Positions 16,783-25,817 of a DNA stretch of 64,000 bases are shown here, in pieces. Under the pieces are notes generated by a model. The model worked only from the letters and a program-made list of their open reading frames with translations. It was not told the origin of the DNA and made no database searches. This stretch comes from Sphingopyxis sp. H115. GTDB taxonomy: Bacteria; Pseudomonadota; Alphaproteobacteria; Sphingomonadales; Sphingomonadaceae. Every line of letters begins with the position of its first letter. The first letter of the stretch is position 1. The position numbers and the translations under genes were made by a program. The stretch covers positions 1-64,000 of the forward strand of contig NZ_LNSA01000003.1 of assembly GCF_001468465.1 (NCBI RefSeq). The letters run 5' to 3'.

Positions 16783-19689
16783 TTAGAAGCGGAAGTCCAC
16801 ACCGGCGTAGAACAGACGGCCGTAAAGGTCGTAAGTCGTTGCCGACGTCTGGGCGCCCGGGAAGGTCACAGGGTTCGTGTCACCGAACACCGGCGGCTTC
16901 TTGTCGAACACATTGTCGATGCCGAGGTAGAATTCATACTTCTTGCTGTCGTCAATACCGAAGCGCAGCTGGGCATCGTGGTACCAATAGGCACCGGTGC
17001 TGATGCGGTTCGGATCGGTCAGATCGTCGACGACCGACGACAGATAGTTCACGCGCCAGTTGAGCGAGACATTATCCCAGCCAACGGTGGCCGAAACATT
17101 GACCTTGTCACGGAAACCCGTGCCGAGACGGCCGCAGCTATAGCAGTCAAGCTGGCCGACTTCCTTCTGCGTCGGACCGCCCGGATAGGAGGTCTGCTGC
17201 TGTTTCAGAAGATGCGTCCAGAAGGCGGACAGGTCGAACCGGCCCGCTTCGCCGAAGGTCGTGCTGTACTTGACCTGCGTGTCGATGCCCGAAACGAGGA
17301 ACGAACCGGTGTTCAGGTTGAACGCATCGACCTGCGTGACCCGGCCGGTCGCGTCGCGGGTGATATTGTCGCAGAACAGCGCGTCTCCATTGCCGGTCAT
17401 GCACTCGTTAAGCGAGGTCTGCTGGCCGATGATGCCGATCGCGTTCTTCAGCTTGATCCGGTAATAGTCGACCGTCAGGCTGAGCCCCCGGGCGAAGCGC
17501 GGCTGGAACACCGCACCGAGCGTCAGGGTCTTCGCGGTTTCCTCTTCGAGGTTGGGGTTGCCGCCAAGGAAGCCGTTGATCGTCTGGATCTGCGCCGTCG
17601 AATAGACGAAGCCGCCACCGTTCGCTGCGGCCGCGATGGCCGGGATTGCGAGACAGGCTGCCGACAGGCTGCCCGCCGGAACGGTGATCGGCGCGCCGTC
17701 GCCTTCACCTTCGCGCTGGTCGCACGGGTCGACAATCGCGGGGAAGGTTTCGCTCTGGGCCGAGAAGAGCTCCGAGATGTTCGGCGCGCGGGTCGCTTCC
17801 GAATAGATACCGCGGAAACGGATATCCGGAATCGGCGCCCATTCACCGCCGGCCTTCCAGCTCCACACGCCGCCGACCGTCGAATAGTCGGAATAGCGCA
17901 CAGCGCCTTCGAGGCCGAGATAGTGGAAGAAGGGACGATCCGACAGGACCGGCGCGACGACTTCGAGGAAGCCTTCCTTCACATTATACTTGCCGCGGGT
18001 GTCGGTCAGCAGGTTGCCGAGCGTCTGGCCGAGGTTTGTCGCGTCGTCGAAATCTTCGCTGCTCTTTTCGCGCCGATATTCGAAACCGGTCGCAAAGCTC
18101 AGCGCGCCGCCCGGAAGTTCGAACACTTCGCCCGACACCGACGCAGAGAAGACGTCCTGCTTCACCTTGGCACGATATTCCGACAGCTGGCCGCCACGGG
18201 TCACATAGTCGGCGGCTGCGGCCGAAACCGTGTTGAAGCCGAAGATGTCGATCGGCGCGCATGCCGCGTCATCGTTGTTCGGATCGGCGTCGGCGTTGAT
18301 GCTGCAGACGGGGCCGTTCGGGCCCGCGACGGCGTTCAGCGCGTTGACATATTGCGGACCAAAGATCGTGCCCGAACGGGTGTAGTCCTTGGTTTCGCCA
18401 TGGCCGTAATAGACCTCATAGTTGAGGCTGTCGGCAAAGCTGCCGCGCAGGCCGGCGACGGCGCGCCAGGTTTCGCGGTCGTTTTTGTTGCTGCGGTCGA
18501 AGATGTCGTTCGAACGGCGGCGGAACGGTAGGTCGGTCGTGCTGATATCGTTGTCGGGATCGGCATCGTTGTTGAGGATCGGTGCCATCGTCGTGACATA
18601 GTCACGGATCGCCTGAGGCACGAAGGGGTTGCTGAGCGGAATGCCCGCATAGGGCGTACCGTCGGCGTTAACGAGGTCGGTGTTGGCAACCGCCTGCGGC
18701 TCGAGGCTCGAACGCGACTTACTCTTGGCATAGCTGCCTTCGAAAAACAGCGTGGCATTGTCCGACAGTTCGTAGCTTGCGAGGCCGGTCAAGAGATAGC
18801 GCTCGACCGGAACGCCGAGGTAGCGGTCCTGGTTGCGGTTGTACCCGTCGATGTTGGCGCCTTCGTAAGGCTTCAGGGTGTTGCCCGGGCCATAAGTGAA
18901 GGTGCCGGCGCCCGGTGCGAACGCGCCGCTGGGGCTGAACAGACCCTGCGAAGCGAACGAGCTGCGGTTCGGGTTGTCATTCGCAGAGAAATCGCGATTG
19001 CGCGAACGCAGGCCGTTATCGCGATCGTAGCTGCCGTTGACGACGATATGGCCGCGGCCATCGGCGAACGCCGTACCGGCGGTCAGGCTTGCGAGATAAC
19101 GACCCGAGTCGCCTTCGTCGCTGATCGTGCCCTGACCATGGAAGCGGATGCCTTCGAACTTGTCGTCGAGGATGAAGTTGACGACGCCCGCGATCGCTTC
19201 CGAACCATAGACGGCCGACGCGCCGCCGGTCACGACCTGGACGTCCTTGATCAGGTCGGTCGGGATGGTGTTGAGGTCGACGACCGAAGTGCCCGGCAGA
19301 CCGGCCACAAAACGGCGGCCGTTGACGAGGACGAGGGTGCGTGCCGAACCGAGGTTGCGCAGGTTGACGGTCGCGATCCCGTTGCCCGTGGTCGAGAAGT
19401 TCGTCGAATTGCGGCTGATGTTCTGGCCGACCGACGGCAGTTCGTTCAGCACGTCCTGAATGTTCGCCGCACCGGTCTGCTGGATCTGCTCCTGGCTGAC
19501 GACCGAAACGGGAACCGACGAGGTAAGGTCGGCGCGCGCGATACGCGAACCGGTGACGACGATCGTGTCTTCGCTGGCCTCATCGGCGGGGGTCGCATCC
19601 TGCGCGTGCGCGGGGACAGCAAGCATCGCCGCGCTGAGCGCAAAGGGGGCGGCCGTCAATTTCAAAAAGGAGAGAATGTCTTTTTTCAC
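16783..19689 (-). CDS. TonB-dependent receptor
   Basis: 968 aa from the GTG at 19689, chosen because GAGGAA precedes it and a clean signal peptide follows (MKKDILSFLKLTAAPFALSA...AHAQ). The TonB box is DTIVVTGSRIARADL. The plug is well conserved (NIQDVLNELPSVGQN, RTLVLVNGRRFV, VVTGGASAVYGSEAIAGVVNF), and the barrel ends in FYAGVDFRF. These features fit the large sphingomonad receptors with the GSRI-type N-terminus, which import varied organic substrates. Barrel loops contain several Cys pairs. The only neighbour with a hint is the convergent dipeptidase, so peptide uptake is a guess. Confidence 0.85.
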   Translation of the reverse strand: MKKDILSFLKLTAAPFALSAAMLAVPAHAQDATPADEASEDTIVVTGSRIARADLTSSVPVSVVSQEQIQQTGAANIQDVLNELPSVGQNISRNSTNFSTTGNGIATVNLRNLGSARTLVLVNGRRFVAGLPGTSVVDLNTIPTDLIKDVQVVTGGASAVYGSEAIAGVVNFILDDKFEGIRFHGQGTISDEGDSGRYLASLTAGTAFADGRGHIVVNGSYDRDNGLRSRNRDFSANDNPNRSSFASQGLFSPSGAFAPGAGTFTYGPGNTLKPYEGANIDGYNRNQDRYLGVPVERYLLTGLASYELSDNATLFFEGSYAKSKSRSSLEPQAVANTDLVNADGTPYAGIPLSNPFVPQAIRDYVTTMAPILNNDADPDNDISTTDLPFRRRSNDIFDRSNKNDRETWRAVAGLRGSFADSLNYEVYYGHGETKDYTRSGTIFGPQYVNALNAVAGPNGPVCSINADADPNNDDAACAPIDIFGFNTVSAAAADYVTRGGQLSEYRAKVKQDVFSASVSGEVFELPGGALSFATGFEYRREKSSEDFDDATNLGQTLGNLLTDTRGKYNVKEGFLEVVAPVLSDRPFFHYLGLEGAVRYSDYSTVGGVWSWKAGGEWAPIPDIRFRGIYSEATRAPNISELFSAQSETFPAIVDPCDQREGEGDGAPITVPAGSLSAACLAIPAIAAAANGGGFVYSTAQIQTINGFLGGNPNLEEETAKTLTLGAVFQPRFARGLSLTVDYYRIKLKNAIGIIGQQTSLNECMTGNGDALFCDNITRDATGRVTQVDAFNLNTGSFLVSGIDTQVKYSTTFGEAGRFDLSAFWTHLLKQQQTSYPGGPTQKEVGQLDCYSCGRLGTGFRDKVNVSATVGWDNVSLNWRVNYLSSVVDDLTDPNRISTGAYWYHDAQLRFGIDDSKKYEFYLGIDNVFDKKPPVFGDTNPVTFPGAQTSATTYDLYGRLFYAGVDFRF

Positions 19690-20211
19690 AGTGCAGTTTC
19701 CTCGCTGCTTGGATGGCAGAAACAACGAGGACGGCACTTAGGAGGGACTGCAACCTAGCGCCGCCCCCGGATGGCCGCGATGCGCGCGCGGCAGCGTTCG
19801 GTAAAGGGAATTTGATCTGACTGAGCATTTTTTACAACTTTGTGACACGTTTGCAACAGCGAGGCCATCCTGCTGCTGGCGAAGCCAAGCAAGGCTCAGC
19901 AAGCCGCACGTCCGGCTTTCGTGCCGAACCTTGTTCCTGAAACTGGCCGGTAGGAGACCGACCGCTTTTACCAGTGGATTGAAGATAGCCGACATTCGGC
20001 ACGTCGCAGCGACGACGCGAATCGACCGAAATAGGTCGACACCCCAAGGCGTCAGACGCTAGCTCAGCTTCGACGCTGCCTGCCGGTTGGGCAAACTTCG
20101 AGCGTCGCGCGTACGCCAAGCCATCCTTTCTGAAACCAGCGGGAAGTTCAATGACCCCAAGCGGGCCGTCGGCTGCGTCCAAGCGATGCAAGGTGTTAAG
20201 GGCCCGACGGG
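19690..20211. other. Intergenic region without a convincing gene
   Basis: About 520 bases upstream of a TonB receptor. The minus strand has a long open frame from 20227, but its composition is unlike a protein and it overlaps the start of nothing. Segments such as the one around 19950-20060 have the look of degenerate intergenic repeats common in sphingomonads; I cannot prove that here. The receptor promoter should lie near 19700-19830. Confidence 0.4.
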
Positions 20212-20598
20212 CTATGGATTTGGCCACTCGTTCTCAAAGCGCCAGCCAAGGAATGTCTTGATATCGGAAATCGCATCGGCGGCTCGGCCGCTAACGATCC
20301 GCTCTTCGTCACGAAGCGAAACCTCGAGGATATGTTGGATCCTTGCCTGACGATCGAGTTTGCCCAAGACCCGCGCCAGATGTCCGAATGCGGTGCACGC
20401 GTTGCCGCGCACCCACGCATCGGCGTGAAGCGCAAGGTCAAGGCAGATACGCTCGACGTCCACATTGTCCGGCGGGTCCATAGAGAGCGCGATCGGCAGC
20501 ACCCGCAAATCGCGGATCGGGCCGTGGGCAAGAATGTCGTCGATGGCGTCCGGTGTGAGTTCACGGTCGATCATCTGTCCGGGTTCCTCATAGATCAT
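20212..20598 (-). CDS. Small HEAT-repeat-like protein
   Basis: 128 aa, no signal peptide. The sequence is made of paired helices (RICLDLALHADAWVRGNACTAFGHLARVL and similar), typical of HEAT repeats; ADAWVRGNACTAFGHLA is the clearest unit. Such small repeat proteins often bind a partner, and some serve as immunity proteins. It is the last gene of a coupled run; its ATG overlaps the stop of the 43-aa gene (ATGA). Confidence 0.7.
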   Translation of the reverse strand: MIYEEPGQMIDRELTPDAIDDILAHGPIRDLRVLPIALSMDPPDNVDVERICLDLALHADAWVRGNACTAFGHLARVLGKLDRQARIQHILEVSLRDEERIVSGRAADAISDIKTFLGWRFENEWPNP

Positions 20599-20726
20599 GG
20601 CGACTCGTCCCCGAGTGGTGCGAAACGGAACCGGCCGATGGTGTCGAGCAGACGTTCGACCTTGCCGATCACCGCCGCGCGGTCGCGGCTTTCGAAGGAA
20701 AGACGTTTCTGCCCGTGGACACTCAC
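20595..20726 (-). CDS. 43-aa protein coupled at both ends
   Basis: A short frame from GTG 20726 to TGA at 20595. The start overlaps the stop of the 139-aa gene (GTGA) and its stop overlaps the start of the HEAT-like gene (ATGA), so it fills the gap exactly; that is the main evidence for a real gene. The product begins MSVHGQKRLSFESRDRAAV and continues with KVERLLDTIGRFRF, a soluble, mostly helical peptide with no signal. It could bridge translation between neighbours or be a small partner protein. No family recognised. Confidence 0.6.
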   Translation of the reverse strand: MSVHGQKRLSFESRDRAAVIGKVERLLDTIGRFRFAPLGDESP

Positions 20727-21142
20727 GGCCCCTCCATCGGCTCGCCGGTCAGCCCGCTGCTCGCGGAGCCGTCACCGCAACCTTGGCCACCATCGCACAC
20801 GCTGTAACCTTCGCAGATCGCCGTCACCCGCGCTCGCAACCGTTCGGGCAGGCTTTCGCCTTGCGGCATGTCGCGTCGATCGAAGATCACGCGCCGCATT
20901 CCGGGTTCGACGGTTTCCCAACCCTCTCGCAATTGCTGCGCGGCGCCGGCGGTCCCAGCGGATGCTTCGTCGACGGCCTCGGCATATTTGAGATCGAGCA
21001 GCAACGCCTCGATCCGCCGCAATCCATAGCGCAGCTTGCCCAGCGAAGTCAGAAAAGCGTCGATGCGCTCGCCCGCCAGATCGGCGGCGGCATGGTGCCT
21101 CCGCCCCGCCGCGCCCAATCGAAGCGGGAGGCTATTTTTCAT
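20723..21142 (-). CDS. 139-aa cytoplasmic protein of unknown function
   Basis: Predicted soluble, helical N-terminal half (AGERIDAFLTSLGKLRYGLR, RIEALLLDLKYAEAVDEASA) and a C-terminal half with two Cys and many Gly (GYSVCDGGQGCGDG). No signal peptide. The start overlaps the end of the SH3-like gene by 11 bases, and the stop overlaps the 43-aa gene. No family recognised. Confidence 0.55.
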   Translation of the reverse strand: MKNSLPLRLGAAGRRHHAAADLAGERIDAFLTSLGKLRYGLRRIEALLLDLKYAEAVDEASAGTAGAAQQLREGWETVEPGMRRVIFDRRDMPQGESLPERLRARVTAICEGYSVCDGGQGCGDGSASSGLTGEPMEGP

Positions 21143-21881
21143 AGATGTAGGTCGCCCGGCAAACCCACGCCCGATCGTCGCTTTCGCCCGTCTGACGGCA
21201 CTCTCGCCTGCCGCGATCGACCACCGTCCCGCCTTCGGCCGCGGCGCGCCGATCGGCTCGCAGGTTCAGGTAATTGGCCGCCACGAATTCGGTGCTGCCG
21301 AATCCGTCGGCGTCGAACGAAAATCGGCTGGCGGCGACTGGTTCGGGCACATAGGGCTCGTCGCTGTCCTGTCCGTGAGGGACCAGATATTTGGCCGACA
21401 CCCAGCCGGTCAGGCATGGCCCCTCATAGGGGCGGACGCTTCCGACATTTTCTTCGGCGCGGCAGCTATCGTCGGTCGGCAGATAGCCATTCGCCTGATA
21501 AACAATGCCGATCCAGCTGCCGTCGCTGTTCTGGTCGCAGATATAGACCGGCGCATCGTCCTTCAGCTTGTCGATGCGCTTGGCTTCGACCGTCGGCCCC
21601 TCGCGCACCGCGAGGAAATCGTCGGCGCCGCCGGGGAGGTTGGCGACCGATCCGACACCGCGGCACGCATCGGCATGGGGACCGCCGGTGCCGACGCGAA
21701 CGGGGCGCCGCAGCGAAGCGGCTTCTACGCCCGCGGGAGTGGCGTCGTTCTTTTCGGTCGCCACCTCGATCGGTGCGGGCTCCTCGCGCGCCGGGGCCGC
21801 ACTTTGCTGCCCCAACAAATACATGACCGCACCGACAAGCAGTACGATCACCGCGACCAATCCCCCCACCATCTTATTCAT
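21132..21881 (-). CDS. Membrane-anchored SH3-like domain protein
   Basis: 249 aa from ATG 21881. An N-terminal helix (VGGLVAVIVLLVGAVMYLLG) anchors it in the inner membrane with the rest in the periplasm. Two bacterial SH3-like units can be seen: FLAVREGPTVEAKRIDKLKDD with VYICDQNSDGSWIGIVY, and YLNLRADRRAAAEGGTVVD with the final VCRATYIYE. SH3b domains usually bind peptidoglycan or peptides. Four or more Cys suggest disulfides. The start lies eight bases inside the end of the preceding gene. Confidence 0.7.
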   Translation of the reverse strand: MNKMVGGLVAVIVLLVGAVMYLLGQQSAAPAREEPAPIEVATEKNDATPAGVEAASLRRPVRVGTGGPHADACRGVGSVANLPGGADDFLAVREGPTVEAKRIDKLKDDAPVYICDQNSDGSWIGIVYQANGYLPTDDSCRAEENVGSVRPYEGPCLTGWVSAKYLVPHGQDSDEPYVPEPVAASRFSFDADGFGSTEFVAANYLNLRADRRAAAEGGTVVDRGRRECRQTGESDDRAWVCRATYIYEK

Positions 21882-23094
21882 GACCCGTTCCTGTCGCCGT
21901 TTGCTCAACCTCCACAATCTTTCGATGCGCCCTTAGATTGGCGGCGTTCATTGCCTGCCACGCATCGGCAACCCCGGTCAGCGGCGTGCGAAGCGTCACC
22001 GTGTCGATGCGCCCATTTTCCAACCGCATCGCGAAGCTCGCGGTCACGAACGCAGCCTCTGGGTCAAGCATCAGCCGCATGTCCTCGGCCGTCGGCAACA
22101 TCGCGGCATGGATGCGATAGCTGTCAAAGCTGGTATAAAAGGCGGGCGCATTTTCAGGCAGCGAGTGAAAGCGGACGGGCGAGCCCAGCGCGCGGCGCGA
22201 TCCGTCGGCCATTTCGATGGCCAGCGTCGCGGCATCGCTGTCGATCAGAATGTCGAACATATAGGTTTGAAAATGAAGGCGCGGACGCTGGGCATAGCGC
22301 CCCACCTGCGCGGGCATTCCTGTCTTGTCGGCAAGCTCGCGCACCTGTTTCGTCGTCGCCGCATCGAGCTCGTCCGCTTTCTGGCGCAGCATTTCGATGC
22401 TGAACGCCCATTGGCCGATATCGTTCGCGAGCGGCCGTCCGTCTTCGCCTTTCACCGCCTCGTTGATCGCGGCGATATGGGCAATCCCGCTCACCGAATG
22501 CCCATCGAGCATGGGGCCACGATCGTTCGCCGGACGCCAGCGCTTCGGGGCGAACGCCGCACCTTTGGAATATAGGTCGCCAACCTTGTTCCAAGCGAGG
22601 CCACGCACAAATCCCCACTTGTCCGCTACCAGTTCGACACCGGGCAGCGCAGGGCCGGACAGCTGTGCGCAAAAGCGGTTATCGCTCCGCTGACGCGCGC
22701 ATAGATGTTCGAGCGCGGGACGATAAAACTGCCCCTTGCACTTGGCGATGTTGGGCAGATGCTCGGCCGCCCTACGCTCCAGCATCGCCAGCCGACGGCG
22801 CTCCTCGGCCTGCGCCGAATCTTCCTTGTGCGTGCGTTGCAAGGCGTCGCGGCGTCGGGCGATCTCTTCCGGCACACCCTCGAACGAATAGGCGATCACG
22901 CAGACTTCGTGGTTCCAGTTGGCGTCGGCGAACGCGGGTCGCTTCGCCGCCGACGCCGCCTGTTCGGCGGCAGACATGCTGCCGCCCCAGGGAGAGGGAA
23001 TGAGCGGAAGGGTGGGCTGGGCATAGGCCGGCCCCACAATCGTCACGAAGGCCGCAGCCACCGCAAGATATATGTTCGCCAGGCGCATCGTCAT
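21874..23094 (-). CDS. Secreted protein of unknown function (406 aa)
   Basis: A signal peptide (MTMRLANIYLAVAAAFVTIVGPAYAQ) precedes a 380-residue mature part. Residues around 75-115 form a charged helix likely to be a coiled coil (RRRDALQRTHKEDSAQAEERRRLAMLE; given in pieces, positions about 22760-22860). Several Cys occur in the first half (EVCVIAY, IAKCKGQ, EHLCARQ, RFCAQL). No catalytic motif or known family is seen. It is in the run of secreted proteins and directly upstream of the SH3-like gene. Confidence 0.6.
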   Translation of the reverse strand: MTMRLANIYLAVAAAFVTIVGPAYAQPTLPLIPSPWGGSMSAAEQAASAAKRPAFADANWNHEVCVIAYSFEGVPEEIARRRDALQRTHKEDSAQAEERRRLAMLERRAAEHLPNIAKCKGQFYRPALEHLCARQRSDNRFCAQLSGPALPGVELVADKWGFVRGLAWNKVGDLYSKGAAFAPKRWRPANDRGPMLDGHSVSGIAHIAAINEAVKGEDGRPLANDIGQWAFSIEMLRQKADELDAATTKQVRELADKTGMPAQVGRYAQRPRLHFQTYMFDILIDSDAATLAIEMADGSRRALGSPVRFHSLPENAPAFYTSFDSYRIHAAMLPTAEDMRLMLDPEAAFVTASFAMRLENGRIDTVTLRTPLTGVADAWQAMNAANLRAHRKIVEVEQTATGTGHE

Positions 23095-23100
23095 GATCCT

Positions 23101-23520
23101 TCAGGGATAGCCCGATCCATAATAGGCCGGGTGCGGAATGCAGGGACGGCCGTCGAGCGTCGCGTCATAGGTATAGGTGCCCGTCAGCGAAGGCGGGCGG
23201 CCGTCCGAATACCAGGTTGCGTTGAAGCCGCGCCCGCCATTGGCCCATTGGGGACAGCGATAGGCGGAGGAATAGCGGCGCTCATAGCCGCCGCGCCGGT
23301 AGCGGGGACGGTAGTCCTCATCATTCTCCAGCCGCCGGATCGCCGCGCGCTTGCGCTCGAGGCAGACGCTGTCGTGCCCGACGAAGCGCCCGTCGCGATA
23401 GATCGAGCATTGCTCATAATCGCCATCGGAAAGCGATTGAGCCGCGGCGGCGGCGGGCAAGAAAAACAACGCCAGCGCCACCCCGACGCCAATGCCGCCC
23501 GCCTCAGTCGAGATAGACAT
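23101..23520 (-). CDS. Small secreted Arg/Tyr-rich protein
   Basis: 139 aa from ATG 23520, picked because a signal peptide follows at once ([20 protein letters not shown]...AAQ); ATG 23526 is equivalent. The mature part is rich in Arg and Tyr ([18 protein letters not shown]) with four Cys (YEQCSIY, DSVCLE, YRCPQW, RPCIPH). The start lies within the end of the upstream small gene. Function unknown. Confidence 0.55.
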   Translation of the reverse strand: MSISTEAGGIGVGVALALFFLPAAAAAQSLSDGDYEQCSIYRDGRFVGHDSVCLERKRAAIRRLENDEDYRPRYRRGGYERRYSSAYRCPQWANGGRGFNATWYSDGRPPSLTGTYTYDATLDGRPCIPHPAYYGSGYP

Positions 23521-23764
23521 CGACATAGCAACTGTGAATGACGCGCGTCCCATCGCGCCTCGTCCGGACGTCTCGCGTCTTGCACTCGCCGCAGGTGCCA
23601 ACGCTCCTGAAGCGCTTGCCGTGAACGCTTCGGGCATTGCGTTCGGCCGCGGCGCAGGCTTTTTCGACCGTATCGCCCTGCCCCCCGCTCTTCCTCACCT
23701 CTGCCTGGGCCGGACTGGAAGCCATGGCGATGCCCAGCACCGCGGCGACAAACGCCATTTTCAT
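23504..23764 (-). CDS. Small secreted Cys protein, paralogue A
   Basis: 86 aa with a signal peptide ([22 protein letters not shown]). The mature part follows a pattern shared by four genes here: G-x-G-x-T-x-x-x-A-C ([11 protein letters not shown]), then a helix, then C-G-x-C (GTCGECKTR), then a last Cys before a beta-like end ([10 protein letters not shown]). The four Cys suggest two disulfides. No known family name. Confidence 0.65.
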   Translation of the reverse strand: MKMAFVAAVLGIAMASSPAQAEVRKSGGQGDTVEKACAAAERNARSVHGKRFRSVGTCGECKTRDVRTRRDGTRVIHSCYVDVYLD

Positions 23765-23820
23765 GGTATTTCCTTTCCTTCAATGCGAACTCGCCGATCA
23801 ATAATCGTGATCGAAGACTG

Positions 23821-24081
23821 TCAGCGCCGCGGCTCGTAATAGATGTTGACCGAGCAAAGGTAGCGGCCCTCGCGGCGGTTCCGCTCGGTGCAGTCGCCGC
23901 ACTTGCCGAAGCCCAGAACCTTCACGTCGCTATAGACGCGCAGCCCGCTGGCGGTGGCGCGGTAACAGGCCTGTTCGTGCGTATCGCCATAGCCGTGGAC
24001 CTTCTTCACCTCTTCGGCAGCAATCGCCTGCGCCGCGAACGCAGCGCCGAGCGCGCCGACGGAAAACAAAATGCGCTTCAT
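23821..24081 (-). CDS. Small secreted Cys protein, paralogue B
   Basis: 86 aa; signal peptide MKRILFSVGALGAAFAAQ...AAE. The mature part shows HGYGDTHEQACYRA, then GFGKCGDCTERN and YLCSVNIYYE, matching paralogue A in order and spacing. Clearly a duplicate of the same ancestral gene. It lies 56 bases upstream of paralogue A on the same strand. Confidence 0.7.
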   Translation of the reverse strand: MKRILFSVGALGAAFAAQAIAAEEVKKVHGYGDTHEQACYRATASGLRVYSDVKVLGFGKCGDCTERNRREGRYLCSVNIYYEPRR

Positions 24082-24135
24082 CGCAATTCTCCTTTCATGA
24101 CGGATGATTTCGGCCTCGCAGCGTCACGAGGTTCG

Positions 24136-24453
24136 TTACCTCGGAGCAGCGCTGCCTTTCGGACGATCGGGTCGGTCGGGCGTGCGGTTGTAGGAAATGA
24201 CCGTACAGACATGCTTGTATTTTGAGCCCTTGCTGAACGCCGCTTGTCCGCAGTTGCACGAACTATAAGCCTGATGGTGTCGGGGGCTGTCCGCATAGCT
24301 CAGGGCAACGCGCCGGGCGGTCGTACAGGCATCGCCCTGCGTTTCGCCATAGCCGCGACCCTTGGTTTGATAGACGCTGCCTTCTTTCGCGAGAGCGCCC
24401 CCCGAAAACGTCAACGCACAAAGTGCCGCGGCACCCCATATTGCCTTCGTCAT
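24136..24453 (-). CDS. Small secreted Cys protein, paralogue C
   Basis: 105 aa; signal peptide MTKAIWGAAALCALTFSGGALA. The mature part has RGYGETQGDACTTARRVA, SSCNCGQA (C-x-C instead of C-x-x-C) and HVCTVISYN, then a Pro/Arg-rich tail. Same fold signature as paralogues A and B with a longer middle loop. Confidence 0.7.
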   Translation of the reverse strand: MTKAIWGAAALCALTFSGGALAKEGSVYQTKGRGYGETQGDACTTARRVALSYADSPRHHQAYSSCNCGQAAFSKGSKYKHVCTVISYNRTPDRPDRPKGSAAPR

Positions 24454-24571
24454 GCCGGCTTCCTTTCCATCCGTTTGAACGCGACCAGTTTGAACACGCT
24501 AAATGAGAATCCCATGGCTTGCCTGGCGGCACGGTCTGCAAGCGCACCCCTCACCCCGCCACGGGCCAACC

Positions 24572-24967
24572 CTATCGGCCACCCGGGCGCCATCCGGTCA
24601 TGACATGCTCGTATAGAGATTTGGTCGTTTGATAGCGGTAGAGCTTCTCGGCATGCGCCTTGTCCCCCTTCTCTACGCAACGCTTTTCATATACCCTGTC
24701 GGCGGCGGGGTATTTGCCCTCGACATAGCGGAGCAGGCTGGCCTCGATCTCGCTGCGAGTGGACAAGTCCATTGCCTTCGCTGCGGGAAACAAGGCGGAG
24801 TGGTAAAAAACCACCCGGCTACCGCCATTCTTTCCGCCCTTGGAATAATAATTGGCGACGTGACAATGATAATAGCTGACGCCGCTCTGCGCCGCAGCGG
24901 TCGCGGCAGGGCCGACGAGCGTTGCCGGCATCGCGGCAATGGCAAAAATACGAGTGATCGGCTTCAT
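24572..24967 (-). CDS. Secreted protein of unknown function (131 aa)
   Basis: Signal peptide MKPITRIFAIAAMPATLVGPA...AAQ. The mature part begins GVSYYHCHVANYYSKGGKN and ends with a helical stretch rich in Tyr and Lys (EKLYRYQTTKSLYEHVMTG). It has two Cys and does not share the paralogue pattern of its neighbours. The gene lies 14 bases after the end of the next upstream gene. Confidence 0.6.
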   Translation of the reverse strand: MKPITRIFAIAAMPATLVGPAATAAAQSGVSYYHCHVANYYSKGGKNGGSRVVFYHSALFPAAKAMDLSTRSEIEASLLRYVEGKYPAADRVYEKRCVEKGDKAHAEKLYRYQTTKSLYEHVMTGWRPGGR

Positions 24968-24981
24968 GACAAATCGCTCCC

Positions 24982-25269
24982 TCAGTTTAAACCCGTTCGA
25001 ACCAGAACTTCATATGTCACCCGACATCGATAGCCTGCCGACGGGCCGTCGCCTTTCGACGCAACGGGCGCGCAGGCGCAGGTGCGAATGTTCAGCCCCA
25101 GATATTTGCGCGCCTCCGCCACCGCCCGTGCGCGCGCTGCGGCGCAACCGCCCGCCTCGCTGCGCCCCGTGGCGTCGACCGTCCGCACCGCCCAGCGCGC
25201 ATCCTGCGCCGAGGCTCCCGGAGCCGCCGCCGCGCAAATCAGGGCCGTCAATGCACTCGCACCTCTCAC
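24982..25269 (-). CDS. Small secreted Cys protein, paralogue D
   Basis: 95 aa from GTG 25269, which overlaps the stop of the upstream gene (GTGA). The signal peptide is MRGASALTALICAAAAPGASAQ. The mature part carries ATGRSEAGGCAAARARAVAEA, TCACAPV and YRCRVTYEV, the same order of Gly-rich turn, first Cys, helix, paired Cys and last Cys as A-C, more diverged. Confidence 0.6.
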   Translation of the reverse strand: MRGASALTALICAAAAPGASAQDARWAVRTVDATGRSEAGGCAAARARAVAEARKYLGLNIRTCACAPVASKGDGPSAGYRCRVTYEVLVRTGLN

Positions 25270-25667
25270 CGCACCGGCTCGACCTTGCGCCACGTAATGT
25301 TGACCAAGCCACCGCTGTTCTTGTGACTGCAAAGATAGCAGGAGCCTTTCGACTCCTCACGGCTCCTGACTACGAGCTTGCAGGCACGGGAGGACCTGCC
25401 GTTGTTAAAATGAAGCGTCCAGCAGACAGACATGTCGCGGTTCGTGTTATTGCGAAGGATCGTATATCCCGAACCGCCGCCTTCATATTCACACGCCTCC
25501 ATCTCCACTGCGCGGCCGTTCGGCCAGAAGGTGCGGTAACAGCTCGACGGCTGCGCTCTTGCTTCGCTCGCGACCGGAATCCCGGTGGTGTAGCCGGCTC
25601 CCGCAAGCACGACCGCCAATGTCAGTGCAGAAAAAATGAACCGGCGCGATCCAGTTTTCGATGCCAT
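25266..25667 (-). CDS. Small secreted Cys-rich protein
   Basis: 133 aa, first structural gene of the run after the regulators. Signal peptide up to about EARAQ. The mature protein has at least six Cys (SSCYRTF, MEACEYE, SVCWTLHF, RACKLVV, GSCYLCSH) and short beta-like segments ending in VNITWRKVEPV. No family recognised. Its stop overlaps the start of paralogue D. Confidence 0.6.
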   Translation of the reverse strand: MASKTGSRRFIFSALTLAVVLAGAGYTTGIPVASEARAQPSSCYRTFWPNGRAVEMEACEYEGGGSGYTILRNNTNRDMSVCWTLHFNNGRSSRACKLVVRSREESKGSCYLCSHKNSGGLVNITWRKVEPVR

Positions 25668-25817
25668 GACGACTTTCCCTCCACGTTGAACGATGGAGTG
25701 TCGGCTAGCTGACGCCGCTGCTGAAAATCTTTGCCCGGCCGCTGAAAAAGACTGAAATATCTTACCGGCCGATTCTGAAAATTATGAACTGCAGCCTTTT
25801 CAGAAGGTTGCCGTCCA

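Noticed and set aside
19832-20227. 131-codon open frame upstream of the third receptor
   Set aside because: Composition unlike a protein, no ribosome-binding site, and overlap with the end of the HEAT-like gene; looks like intergenic repeat sequence.
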